A stretch of 56,529 nucleotides of DNA from Hirudo medicinalis (GCA_011800805.1 MPNW01000043.1:30864-87392), one strand, 5' to 3'. Positions 12,960 through 23,694 are shown, counted from the first letter of the stretch. Notes: generated from the sequence alone by a model not told the origin. Made by a program: numbers and translations.

Positions 12960-13380
12960 AGCATGGTTCGTACAGGTCCTAAAAAGTCCTAAAGTTCTGA
13001 AACTTGGATTTTTAGTACTAAAAAGTACTAAAAAGATTTTTAAAAAATCCTAAAACTTTACTGGAATTTCAAAATTGATGAATCTGCCATTGGACTTTGC
13101 AAAGCATCGAGGCAGAGGTATCACTTCTATTTGGACAATTTTAAGTCAGGAAGAAAGATAGCTGCAATTAAAAAAAAACTAGAAACAAGATGAAATGATG
13201 AAGTTGAGAAAGAAACTGAAATCATAAAGCGTGACCGAGGTTTATGAGACAAAGAATTTCTCAGATTAATGGTGGAAAGTGTCAGGAACGTTGAACTTTT
13301 GGTCCAGGCCAATAGCCTCAAAAAACAGATAGTGAAACAAACGCCGCTGGAATTGAAATTTAGAAAGAGAGCTTAAGGAT
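12960..13380 (+). mobile_element. Possible hAT-type transposon remnant
   Basis: Starts with a reiterated GTCCTAAAAAGTCCTAAAG-like block (12974-13060), a pattern I associate with the ends of some hAT-like elements. It is followed by a broken reading frame with two stops whose pieces read as lysine/glutamate-rich helices, ending VQANSLKKQIVKQTPLE at about 13300-13355. That tail is reminiscent of the conserved end of hAT-linked proteins. No intact transposase, terminal inverted repeats or target duplication could be defined, so this stays tentative. Confidence 0.3.
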
Positions 13381-13602
13381 TAAATTTTGTATTAATAAAT
13401 TGATATTTTCAGCCTTCATGTATTTCTATTACAAATCTAAAGTCTAAATACCGGTGACATGTTAATAATTTCGGCACAAAAATATTGAATAATGTCCTAA
13501 ATCTGAGTTTCCAAATCCCTATATGAACCATGTAGAAGGGTATTTCTTAAAATTATGTGCAAATAAAGGGAACTTATAATAATTTTTCAGCTTTTGTCTG
13601 CC

Positions 13603-14291
13603 ATGGAAAATACATTTTTGGTAAGTAAGCATTGCAAGGAAATGAAAATAATTGACCTGAAAAAATGAATCTTTAATCATATCCAGGTTGTGGGAGCTGA
13701 AATGTCTTGTTGTGAATGCAATAGAACAGGAGACATGCTGAAGTGTCTGACCTGTGAATGTGTCTTTCATGCCATCTGTGGTTATGGGAATTCCGAAAGT
13801 GATAAAATAATTCCTTTATGTAGGAATTGTCAGGTTCTTGGGACATTTTATGGTTGATAATTCATTATTTTCATTACATTGCCTTTTACTTCATTTAGTT
13901 GCTAGGGAAAAAATTTTGGAAGCCAAATGATTGGATTGATGGCCTTGTGGTCGTTATCTCATTTGTGATTTCTGAATATTGTTGGTCTTAAATAGGATTT
14001 TATTCTTGAGTTGAGATACATTACTTTTATTTTATAAATTAGATGAAAGTCCCCTTATTAGCTCAACTGTCTTTCGAGACTTGCTTTCATATTTGAAGGT
14101 AATTCTTGGTTCTTTCTAAGTAAATTGATTCATTAAAATGTAAAAAAAATTTTCTTTCTAAGTACCATCTGCATTCTGAATGCTCGAACACTGACAAGTG
14201 CTTTGCTCCCCAAAAAGCTCAAGAAGTTTTGCAGAATTTCATATGTATGTTTGCTGATCTGGTGGATAATTGCGGCAGTAGCATAAATTGA
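13603..14291 (+). CDS. Small PHD-like zinc-binding protein, unidentified
   Basis: Four exons: 13603-13620 (open back to an acceptor at 13590), 13687-13852, 14043-14098, 14163-14291; about 122 residues if the start is 13603. Residues 14-54 have C4HC3 spacing exact for a PHD finger: Cys14/17, Cys26/29, His34/Cys37, Cys51/54 (SCCECNRTGDMLKCLTC and so on). The rest (about 68 residues) is a mostly helical tail with no match I recognise. Reading phases agree at every join (0, 1, 0), and exon 2 ends at a weak donor GTTGAT chosen because it restores frame with exon 3. PHD fingers usually read histone H3 tails, but many atypical ones do not, and no aromatic cage can be argued here. Upstream exons may be missing. 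Confidence 0.6.
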
Positions 14292-15458
14292 AGTTGTTTG
14301 TCGGATAATTTAATGATGTTTTATTTGACATTTGTATCTGCATTGATACCACGACTTAATAAGATCTTGCTTTGGTTGGCGTTATTGGGTTTTCTTCACT
14401 GGTTTCATGACTTATAAAAAGGATGTTGGATGGTAGAGTTACACTTGAGCCACCTGGGTTTGCCAGAATGCTCTCTTAAGTGTTCCGCTTGGGAGCATGA
14501 TACAGTAATCCGTAAGGGACCAGTACATTTTTATATTTGCGTACTGGGGACATTAGAATTAGTGGTTTTGCTTACGTAGCCCATAAATTTATTTATGGTT
14601 ATCTCCAGTTTTCAATGCGCAGCCTTGGTTTTGTGGGGGACTTGTTCCGACTGCCTGTTGGTAATAAAAGAAAAAACATAATGGCAGTTGATTTGGGGAC
14701 GCTGCGATAGTATAGGAGGTGCCTTTGCCATCGTCTTTGAGTGTTCTTAATATCTTGAAAAGATAGTGATAATGAGTCCGATTTCGATTTTGGTGTAAGG
14801 TGTTCCAACGAAACTTCAAGACTGTAGCTTCCATCGACGATGAAAGTTTTTTTGGTGAAATCCAGCAGATTCACTCACAGTACTGTTTATTGAAAGCGGG
14901 GGTCTGTTCCGGATCTGCCGTTCAGCGCCGCACATCGAGTTATTACCAAAGGAGAGCCAACGAATATTTCGGATTGCCAAATTGAAGTTAATGCAGGCTA
15001 AATACACGAACTATAACTTTAATCTTGTCAATTTTGGTTTTATTTCCCGTTGTGATGTATAGTTGTATAGTTACGTTTAAAAATCTTACTTTAGTCGCAA
15101 TTTCAGATGGCTAATGCAGGTGTTTTAGTAATTTTATATAAAATCCCTTTAAAAGTTTAAATTATTCACATGGCATTAAGCTATAGACTATCTTTTTTAC
15201 CATTTAAAAATAATGTAGCTAGTAGTCAAACCAACTTATGATGATTCTTGACCTGTTTTTTTGGCCGTCGAACTCAATGTAAACATATAGGGGCATGGTA
15301 AAGCCTGCGCTCGATATCTCTCGTTTCGCCATCTGATTCATTTGTCGAGTAAATTACGATTGTGAAGATTACTAAGTGATTTATGCTCGTATTTGAGAGT
15401 ATTTCAACAATTTTTCTCAGACTAATTGTAACACCGGACGCTGTAAGATACCAGAAAT
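14292..15458. other. Intergenic DNA before RNF185
   Basis: Overlapping ORFs on both strands at 14589-15007 look like chance reading frames or a decayed element: the three minus-strand frames are partly protein-like but no family is recognisable and no splice model joins them. The last 150 bases before 15459 presumably hold the RNF185 promoter; no TATA box is evident. Confidence 0.5.
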
Positions 15459-16660
15459 ATGAGTAATTCGGATAATGGTCCCATTGACGATGGTGCTTCA
15501 TGTTCAGGGGAAAGTGCGACGCCTACACACAACACTCGTTCTAAACAGCCATCTCAGAGCAGTCAAGAATCAAGTGGAAATTTCGAATGCAATATTTGTC
15601 TCGATACAGCGAGAGATGCCGTCGTCAGTATGTGCGGGCATTTATTTTGGTTAGTTAATACCTTATATGATATACTGAAGACTACATTATGACCCAGAAT
15701 AATTGTCGATTAATGAGTAAAAAGTAATCTTACTATAAACACATCTTTCTTGCTCCTTAGTTTCAAATAGTGACATCAAATTTAGCCTGGTAGCTAATGA
15801 ATGCTAAAACCAAGCCTAAAATCCAAAAAGCATGTGTAAGTTTCACAACATTTCAAAAGTTGCAAATTTAAGTCTTTAACTTTCAGTTGGCCTTGCTTAC
15901 ATCAATGGCTAGAAACAAGATCTTCGAGGAAAACGTGCCCAGTTTGCAAAGCAGGGATCAGCAAAAGCAAAGTAATTCCCCTTTATGGCAGAGGCAATGC
16001 AAACAGTCAGGACCCAAGGTTTCGCTTATAATTTATCTAAGTCTAAATTCAATAAACAATGTCATTTGACCTATGATTCTGAATTTCTTAAGGGAAAAAG
16101 TTCCTCCTCGTCCTCAAGGTCAGAGAACTGAACCTGAGAACTCCAATGTTAGTTGGCTTAATTCTGTGCTCTTGTGCATTCAAGTTCATTCACTTCTTTT
16201 TTACTGGATCTATTCAAATAGAATTTCCCCAACTTTGGCTTTGGAGATGGAACTGGCTTCCAGATGTCTTTTGGAATAGGTGCTTTCCCATTTGGGTTTT
16301 TTGCCTCAACATTTAATTTTTCTGACGGAAGAGCTCCGAATGGTTAGTTTCAATCCAGGAATGATAATATTACATTTGCATAGTGCTCATGCCTCATAAT
16401 ATAAGGGAATGGGCCCTAGGAGATTGACAAACTATATCTTGTTTTGAAAAGACTTCAGTTCAATGGGTAGCTGATAGTTCACAAACCATGATGCCTTGCA
16501 TGTGGCTTGCACAGTCTCATCTTTATACAAGTGAAACATTTTAACAGTTCAACGATTGATATTTACAGGGCAGAACATACAACATCCTGATGAAAGTTTC
16601 CTCAGCAGAGTCTTTCTTTTTGTTGCTCTTCTATTTCTCTTCTGGTTGATGATTGCCTGA
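15459..16660 (+). CDS. RNF185: RING-type E3 ubiquitin ligase RNF185 (RNF5 family)
   Basis: RNF185 and RNF5 are tail-anchored ubiquitin ligases of the ER (and mitochondrial) membrane that act in ER-associated degradation. Five exons: 15459-15649, 15887-16018, 16093-16147, 16222-16342, 16569-16660; 196 residues against 192 in human. The N-terminus is Ser/Thr-rich. The C3HC4 RING is Cys44, 47, 59, His61, Cys64, 67, 81, 84, with family sequence [20 protein letters not shown]; the Cys64 codon is split by intron 1. Then come KVIPLYGRG, the conserved [13 protein letters not shown] linker, a first hydrophobic segment ([17 protein letters not shown]) and a C-terminal one ([18 protein letters not shown]). 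The match runs the whole length, including the two-helix membrane tail. It converges on NAA60, with stop codons about 860 bases apart. A single gene probably stands for both vertebrate paralogues; the linker resembles RNF185 more closely. Confidence 0.96.
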
Positions 16661-17522
16661 ACCTGCCATACTGCTCCCAATGTAATCAATTGCATCACAG
16701 TTTGACATTATGTTAACACCTGATTACATCAATTAATTTCAGTTAATCTCAAATCTTATCACAACTCTAACTTTCCTTGCATTTTGTTATTGTTTGAAAA
16801 TCTTCACATTATTTTAGATTTGCAAATTCGTCTTGCCGATGAGTCGGGGCAGGGTTAATTGTACAAATAGTAATTGTGGTAACACATTAGCTGGAAAAAA
16901 CATACTCAAACATTTTGTTTAAATATTTATAATCTTTTCCACATTGTAAAACTTCCGAAGCATGTGATGTAAAAATATCATAAAATTTATTTGATCGCAT
17001 TAAACACACTTTCTAATTATTCATTTATAATAATCATCTTCAGAGAGACTGATTTGGACTTTAAATCAGTTTGATTCGTTATGCTTAAATATCCACAAGT
17101 TGATGCGACATTTCATATTTTTTTGGATAGTGAAATGAATGTTTATAGAGGGGTTCAAGTTGATATTTAAAAAACAGAAAATACATAGATGTCAACGGAA
17201 TATGTGTGCCTAATAAGTCACTGGAGAGCCTGTGCAGCTATATTTCATTTACAATTTTTATAAAAAATTCAAAATTAATATGACATGGAGTGTAAAAATT
17301 CTTTTCAAAAATAACACCCAATTGCAAATCATTCCTTTTGAGAGGCTGTAATTACATGCCAACTGTTGTTGACAAAACTCCAGCTAAGGCTCAGTAAGTA
17401 TTGGCCGTGGCTTCTCGTGGATCTGTTGTCTTTGTGGTGGCCCTTTGCTGCCAAAACAAATTGGTGGCAGAAGTCGCTCTACTACAAACTCTAGCTCTCG
17501 TTGGTGGAACACTCAACTTTCC
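16661..17522. other. Region between the convergent RNF185 and NAA60 stop codons
   Basis: Contains the two 3' untranslated regions, which may lie close or overlap. I see no additional gene; short open frames near 17341-17530 are not supported. Confidence 0.5.
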
Positions 17523-19503
17523 TCAGTGAAGTAAGAAAACTTCGTTTACAATGTAGCGCCAGAGACTTCTGGCCATCTGAAACAAGTGAAGTGGCAAGGC
17601 ACAAGGCTGTACCTTGGACAGAATATTGGAAAGGTACTTGCAACAGTCAGTAAGACAAAGTTAAGAAATATATCGACTAAGAATGTAAATGATGGACTGT
17701 TTTAATGCTTAAATTTCACATTTTAAAATAAACTACATGACTCGTTAACTCGAATTGTGGACATAATACATTAAGACTCCATTTTATCGTTTCATCTAGG
17801 AACACAAACTCTCAGAGATAATTTGCACATTAACTTCTGAGTATGACTGCATATTCTATAAATATTGGCAATAAGTTGCTTGCATTACACACAAATCATC
17901 TTTGGCTTAAACATTTATAAAATATAGAAAGCGTTGATATGACATGCAACTTTCAACAAAAGGATATGTAAAAGTGGATGGGGCTTTTCCTCCATTGATG
18001 TACAGCACATAGGAGAAACCATCATGCAGCTTGCCTTTAATGGAATAATAGAAAGGAAGGCAGGCATGAATGTGGAAGCTCCTCTGTTCATAAAATTGGA
18101 TGGCCACAGAGTTTGTAGTTAGCACATGGAGATACACAGCTTTGCAGGCATCCATGTCAGTGGATGTTAAATAGGAGAGCAGATTGTCCAGAAGCAGTGA
18201 GGCTGGAAACATTGGATGAATGGAATGTCAAGTTATATTGTAATACATGCCCCTGATTGATCATAATCGTACAATAATATTTTCCTCAGGGCATCCGCTA
18301 AATTGAGATCAAATCATTGGGGCACAAGAGAGCACTTAGCCACAATTGCTTGTAAGTATCTACCAGAAATTTATTCTAATTTAAATAAATAACGAATTTA
18401 CCTATTCCTCTCCTTCGAAATTGCTTGACAACCCCAAGGCTCAAAATGTAAGCAACCATTGTATTTGGGGGGTAATGAGAAGCCAGTAAATCAAAATCCT
18501 ACAATAAAAATATTTTTTTAGATTTCAATGTTCTCATGTAAAATGTGATGAAGAACCAGTGCAACCACAGAAAAAAAATGTTCTTATTATCTTAAAAATA
18601 ATGCTTGGATATTGAATAGATGCCTTTTTTGCACCATGAGTGAACTTTAGGTTAAATAGTATCTGACATAAACAAATGTTGACAGAAATAGTTAACAAAA
18701 ATAATAATGTATAAAAAAAAGTCCATTCATAACTGATCTCTTTGAAATTGAGTCCGATGTAAATTAGAATTTAGTAAAATAGTAGCAACAAAAAAAATGG
18801 CTTGGACAGGTCAAATGTACAAAATGATATTACTTTGGGAAACGACCATTAATACTTATTTATTCAAAACATATGTATGACTTTGTTTAGTATTTAAATA
18901 TAATTCTATAAATTTGCTGCTATAATGGTAAACACAAGTCATGCAGGTCAGCCCAAAGGGATGCATTCCTGCATGTGACAGCAAAAAGAAACAGTCATCG
19001 TTTGCAACCCCGCTTCCACCAGGAAGCGCCCTTGGGAGGCTATATAAATGGTTGGGCAACTGTAGTGCACTTAAAATATTGGCTAAACATAAAAAGTTGA
19101 ATGACCTCTCTATTGCACCTGGATCTGGGTTTGACTTCACAAACAATCATTCCAATAATTTTGAGATTAAATGTAGCAGCTAGTGAATAGAACCTGGAAT
19201 CTGTTAAAATGTCATTGTACCAACTTTCAGGGTACCTTGAAAAAAAGCAAGTTTTAAATTAAACACAATCACTTGTGTTTTAGGATGAAACATACAATTG
19301 GAATTTAAGTTAGGAACTTTAGACTAATTCCAACAATGCACATTTAAAACATTATAAAAAAAATTGCATCAAAACCCCAAAAAGAACTGTCATGCTAACT
19401 CAATTGGGAACCACTCTGAACAGAGTTGTTTAACTTCCATCAAATCATCTAAACAAAGATATCTCAATTGGACTTGATGCTGAATGTTGTAGCATTCAAC
19501 CAT
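17523..19503 (-). CDS. NAA60: N-alpha-acetyltransferase 60 (NatF, HAT4)
   Basis: NAA60 is a Golgi-bound GNAT enzyme that acetylates N-termini of membrane proteins facing the cytosol. Five exons, in gene order: 19400-19503, 19106-19235, 18402-18498, 17958-18202, 17523-17636; 229 residues against 242 in human. The pieces align along the full human protein: LCLDDLMEVKQLCSEWFPIE, then YPESWYNDI, IIGMIVCEVK, VAYILSLGVVKQFRRRGIAS (the acetyl-CoA loop RRRGIA, consensus Q/RxxGxG/A), AVYLHVLTTNSVAIQFYE, FYYSIKGKLHDGFSYVLYIN and a final exon with QPCALPLHLFQMARSLW matching the membrane-associated C-terminus. Met at 19503 has a good context and gives the family's N-terminal length; an in-frame ATG also lies at 19530. 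The 17958 donor (GTTGAA) is weak; if unused, the frame reads on to 17907. A SINE sits in the second intron, antisense. Confidence 0.93.
18938..19055 (+). mobile_element. tRNA-derived SINE, copy 1
   Basis: Aligns with the copy at 21741-21910 along most of its length: shared blocks include ATGCAGG, ATTCCTGCAT, AACAGTC, and the tail AGCGCCCTTGGGAGGCTATATAAATGG. The tail ending in CTATATAAATG resembles the 3' ends that many animal SINEs share with L2-clade LINEs. It has diverged in the A- and B-box region. It lies within a NAA60 intron, in the opposite orientation, about 50 bases from an exon. Confidence 0.75.
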
Positions 19504-19649
19504 TTTAACATCTAGCGAATTTTCCAGCATTTGCTTTGCTATTACATTAGAAATCAATGCAATAGGCAGATTTGTATGTTTATGAGTACCAGAGATGCAT
19601 CTTCTAGCTATGGAAATACAATGCCATCGAGGTAACGAAGTAATCCCTG

Positions 19650-20876
19650 AATCAAAAATTAAATCATTTTTATCGCCGATAATCTGATTAAGACCTAGAA
19701 TTGTGGAACAATGCTTATCATAATAACAGTTGCTTGCATTCCGATTACCGAGTATTAAGCTAAATTAATAGAGCACCTTTAGGTAATTATTTTTTCGCAA
19801 GTCTTTTAAAAATTAGCTTTGTGATATTCAAAATTTATTACGGTCCCCACACTTTTAAGGAATAGTTAAAAAATCTCGTTATTCTCTAGATTTTTATAAT
19901 GTTTTTGTCTTTGAATAATAACTTAACTAAAACTAAACCTAGATAATTAACATTATGTAATAGTTTCTCATAAAAGAAAAATTTCGGCACCAGACAATAT
20001 CTGTTAATGAATGTCATATCTCAATAAAATCATTAGTTGAATAACCCAGCATTACTATTTTCGCCTTGCAGAGGTCTGAAACATTTAATTGTAGATTGTT
20101 AGCGGTGTTGTCATTCAACTTTCGGAAATAAACTCAGATTGTCTAAAAAAAATCAAGAGACACCCAAATTACATTAAACATTATTTCTTAATTTATTTTT
20201 TCATTTTTATATTTTTCAATAAAAAAATGACAATTACATAAAGATTGTATTATATTATGTATGAGTCAAATATAAACTATTTATCAGTTAAAAAGTATTA
20301 TTTGCCGGCATCCATGTCAATAACTTCTGCTTATTCGAGATCTTATGCATGAACTGTCAACTTGGAATCTTGAGATCTTATGCATGAACTGTCAACTTGG
20401 AATCTTGATTGTGAAGTCTCAAAATATTTGCATATCTCTGCCACATTTTCTTTCATTGATATTAATCATGCTTTCGCTTCAATTGAACTTCATCCTTAGC
20501 TTGTTTGGCTAATAATCTATTGCCACTTGTTTTGTTTTAACCAACTTTGACCTATGAAAAACACCCTATCGATGCTTACTGAGTTAGCACCATAAGCTTT
20601 TTCTAGCCACTGAACGTACGGCCGCCTTTTTTCTCGCTGTTCCTAGAGTTTTTCCTCGGTTTTAGTGTTATTTCAGGCTGTAATTACACCATTGGATATG
20701 TAATTTCTGTGTTGGATTTCTCCTAACTAACAACAAAATAGTTTTATCAAGAGTTTCACATTTTGCCCGTCTGTTTTCAATTGTTATCTGTTATGAGTAC
20801 TGCTCGACCAATAGTGGACCAACAGCATACGATATGCTAATGAGTTTGAATTTGTCCGTGAAACCCGATCGCAGGC
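19650..20876. other. Intergenic DNA upstream of NAA60
   Basis: AT-rich and without a recognisable gene apart from a 35-base tandem duplication. The NAA60 promoter probably lies near its left part. Confidence 0.5.
20337..20406. repeat. Perfect 35-base tandem duplication
   Basis: The unit beginning GAGATCTTATGCATGAACTG occurs twice head to tail (20337-20371 and 20372-20406) with no mismatch. Identity points to a recent duplication or a collapsed or expanded assembly repeat. Confidence 0.9.
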
Positions 20877-21439
20877 TTATACAATCACTCTGAAGAGCTG
20901 GAGTCTGCAAGGATTTTCGCTTTCATCAATGTCGTGGTAGAAGATCTGGTAGTCGTCATCCTCGGCGCGCCGCTTCTTCTCATTCCTCTGGTCGCCATCT
21001 CAAGAAATATTAGTGGTCTTGAAGTTCTGTTTGAACATACGCCACTCTAATCATACTCTGAATCGTTATCGTTATCGTTGAAACTAGCCAAAAAAAAAGG
21101 CAGTTCTGTCATTTCATCTAGTAATGAAATGGTTGTTAATTAACATATACACTAGCCAAAATATCAAATTTCTTTTGGCCATTGGCACTTGTGATTTAAA
21201 GCAAATGCAATTCAAAACGCGGACTGATCCTCGTCTGGAAGATGTCCAAGATCGTCGCGGTACAGTGCCAGTTCCCGCCATATAATATAATTCCCGACAA
21301 ATAATCAATTATTTGATCAAGGCTCTCTTCGGAGACAATTGCGACGCATGGAATGATGGATGGCTTATTGATTTCAAAAGCAAGATTTGGATCCAATGGC
21401 TGTATTTGCGCCTTAATAGTGCTTTGTCTTAGTGGGAAT
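20877..21439 (-). CDS. 3' end of an unidentified gene (two exons placed)
   Basis: Two minus-strand coding exons are supported by splice sites and phase. Exon A, 21225-21439, begins after an acceptor (AAATAG) and reads FPLRQSTIKAQIQPLDPN, then SIIPCVAIVSEESLDQIIDY and NWHCTATILDIFQTR. The last exon, 20877-20998, reads DQRNEKKRRAEDDDYQIFYH then DIDESENPCRLQLFRVIV and stop. The join I chose (donor at 21224, GTCCGC) keeps phase 1 but is not the only option. The basic KKRR next to an acidic run looks like a nuclear-localisation patch. Residue use is clearly protein-like, yet I do not recognise the family; N-terminal exons should lie to the right of 21440, where I could not find them. Confidence 0.5.
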
Positions 21440-21740
21440 CTATTTTATTTTTATGTAAAGCTCAATCAGATATGTCAATACATCTCTGAGAAACTGAGCT
21501 TCTTTGTACAATGTACATGTTATTATGTTAGTACATCCTAAAGGTCAATGTCCGCAAGAGTGCGCTGCTGCAATATTTCATGCCTAATGAACAGAGGGAG
21601 AATAAAGCGATACTCTCGCGTGACAGTCAAACATAAAAGCTGGAAAATATAGAACTACTATTCGAAACATCGAAACCTTCGAAACCTACGAAATGTTGCT
21701 TTAACCTTAATCGTAAAAAGCCTAATCCTTCATCTTGGCG

Positions 21741-21910
21741 TGCAGGTTGGCCGAATGGGTTACGTTCCTGCATACGGCGGTAATGGCAACAGTCGTAATG
21801 TGTCGTTTTCGAAACCCACCCCGCACTGCCGTAAGCGCCCTTGGGAAGGAGCGCTATATAAATGGTTGACAAGAAGCGCTATGCATATGGCGCTATATAA
21901 ATGAAGTACA
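21741..21910 (+). mobile_element. tRNA-derived SINE, copy 2
   Basis: Has an A-box-like TGGCCGAATGGG (about 21748-21759) and a B-box-like TTTTCGAAACC (about 21806-21816), the pattern of a tRNA-Ser/Leu-type head, then a short body and the tail GCGCCCTTGGGAAGGAGCGC followed by TATATAAATGG. The tail unit GGCGCTATATAAATG is repeated once more before an AT-rich end. RNA polymerase III would transcribe an active copy; mobility depends on a partner LINE. Confidence 0.8.
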
Positions 21911-23075
21911 ATTACATTTTTACATTTACATTTTAGTCGAGATTAATGTTTCTGGTTCCAGTCCCAATGAAAAGAATTGAAATTTTAAATTTATTATAAT
22001 GTGCTAGTACAAACAAATCAATCATTCATGTGACGACATTAAATAAGGCAATTGAATTGGATAAATCTACTAATCAGATCCTAAGGAATTAAACTCAATT
22101 AAAATTCTATTCAACAATGACAAATATTCAAGTTTCAATTTGCTCTAAGTTCTTAGCTTTCATTTTCAATGCATTTGTTTTGGTACCGTTTCAACATTCA
22201 CAGAGTTTTACAGTAATTGCATTGTTATTACCTGGAATCTTTAACTGAAATCAGTTGCAAAATCATTTTTAAGTTTAAATTAAATTCTGTAAATATCACT
22301 CCATCTCGCTCAAGCATTATCAGTCATAAAGACGAGGATAAAGACAGTCACCTTCCATAAACAAATGAATGTCTGAGCTAACTTTGGAGAATATTAGTCC
22401 TGATTTATTCCCGGAACTCAATTATGTGACAAAACTGGGCTTAAAAACTGTATTTAGTTCAACAGGTTCAAGTTGTTCTGATGCCAACCATTTACCATTT
22501 CATCCGTCGATCAAATCTGTCGTCTCGCAATTTTTTATCAGTATTTTCTCCAACAGTCTGAGCTTCTTAACAGGGACATCATTTGACAACGGCCTTGTTG
22601 ACTATTCCTCCCCGAGTAGCTATTGTTCTCCCTGACTTTTGGTGAGAAGCAAAAAAAGATCCTCTCATCAGGTTCTTAGTGCGATAGTTTCCTCCCACCC
22701 CGTAGAAAAAGTTGAAATGACCATGGGTCGTTTATAATTATATGATATTAACTCTGACAAACGAATCCCTAACAAAATGTAGCAATAAACAAAAGTTTTT
22801 ACTAAATAGGCATATTTAATTTATTCAAATTAAGCTGCAAATTTAAAAAATTTTAATTTTGATTGTTTTTATATAAAATGCACTTCAAGCCACAGGGGGT
22901 CTCCTTAGCGTTGTCATGGAAACGTCTTATGACTATCGTGTAAATAATTTGCTTGACATTCCTTCGCGTCAAATAACCTGGCAAATAGTCCTATCTGTTA
23001 ATAACTGCAATATTACTAGGCTATTAATATTATTTCATAATTAAATAGCATTAGACAAAGTCAAAGACTCGAACC
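21911..23075. other. Intergenic DNA
   Basis: AT-rich; the one ORF worth listing (22369-22635) is given separately. Otherwise I see no gene, RNA or repeat. Confidence 0.5.
22369..22635 (+). CDS. Short uncharacterised ORF, doubtful
   Basis: An 88-codon ATG-started frame beginning MSELTLENISPDLFPELN and rich in Ser and Phe, preceded by a second ATG in another frame. No family is recognisable, no introns are needed, and its composition is only weakly protein-like. It may be a chance frame or a piece of an upstream exon. Confidence 0.2.
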   Translation: MSELTLENISPDLFPELNYVTKLGLKTVFSSTGSSCSDANHLPFHPSIKSVVSQFFISIFSNSLSFLTGTSFDNGLVDYSSPSSYCSP

Positions 23076-23694
23076 ATGTTATTCATCGTTGATCCGACAC
23101 CGGTTCACTTGAGGGATAAAGAACCTCCTCTCTATCAAATTCCTCACATGTGGTTAGTAGGACTTTTTTTTTTAAATGTCACGTTAACTATTTTACGAAC
23201 GATTGCAACTTTTGCAGGCAGCCCAATCTGAATATCATCAATCCGAATACTGTGAGTCATGCAGACCTCAAAAAGGTGAGAGTATTAAAATGAAGCTTAG
23301 GCAAGTGAGACTTTAATAATCTTTATGTCACACGTCAAAGGGCGGTTTGTGCAAATGGGGCTTCGATTATCCCTCCCTCCATGCTCAGTCGGTCAGGGCA
23401 ACTGAGCCGGACTGGTACACCAGAAGAGTGAGAAATCTTATGGACTCCCAAAGGAGTTATTTTCTCCGACCTTTGGAAGGAGTCTCAAAACCCAATCAAA
23501 GAAATTTCGGAGAGAATTGGTGCGAGAGAGGTTCCATCAGTACCACGTTACTTCGGGGAGCTGGAAGCCATTTCGTTCCACACCGTTATGAACAACTGGA
23601 GGATTTCAGGCGCTATCATCCTGAACATTATGAATTTCCTTTGAGAGCCACTCGACTTCCTCCGCTAAATAGAGTTGACAAGAACGGCATTTGA
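23076..23694 (+). CDS. Small Trp/Tyr/Arg-rich protein, unidentified
   Basis: Three exons, 23076-23152, 23218-23275 and 23341-23694, with consistent phases (2, then 0) and good donors; 162 residues. It begins MLFIVDPTPVHLRDKEPPLY and includes TEPDWYTRRVRNLMDSQRSY, and ends LPPLNRVDKNGI. There is no signal peptide, membrane segment or known motif. The many Trp, Tyr, Arg and Pro residues and short extended segments resemble small proteins of the ciliary microtubule lumen, but that is only a compositional impression and I do not assign a family. It stands alone about 1.4 kb after the second SINE and 0.4 kb before the next gene on the same strand. Confidence 0.7.

Noticed and set aside
14589..15007. 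Three overlapping minus-strand ORFs
   Set aside because: Similar text in several frames without splice logic; no homologue recognised.
18856..19183. ORFs on both strands over the NAA60 intron
   Set aside because: They translate the SINE copy and the flank of an NAA60 exon in wrong frames.
21627..21872. 81-codon minus-strand ORF
   Set aside because: Lies within the second SINE; its counterpart in the first SINE copy is not conserved as protein.
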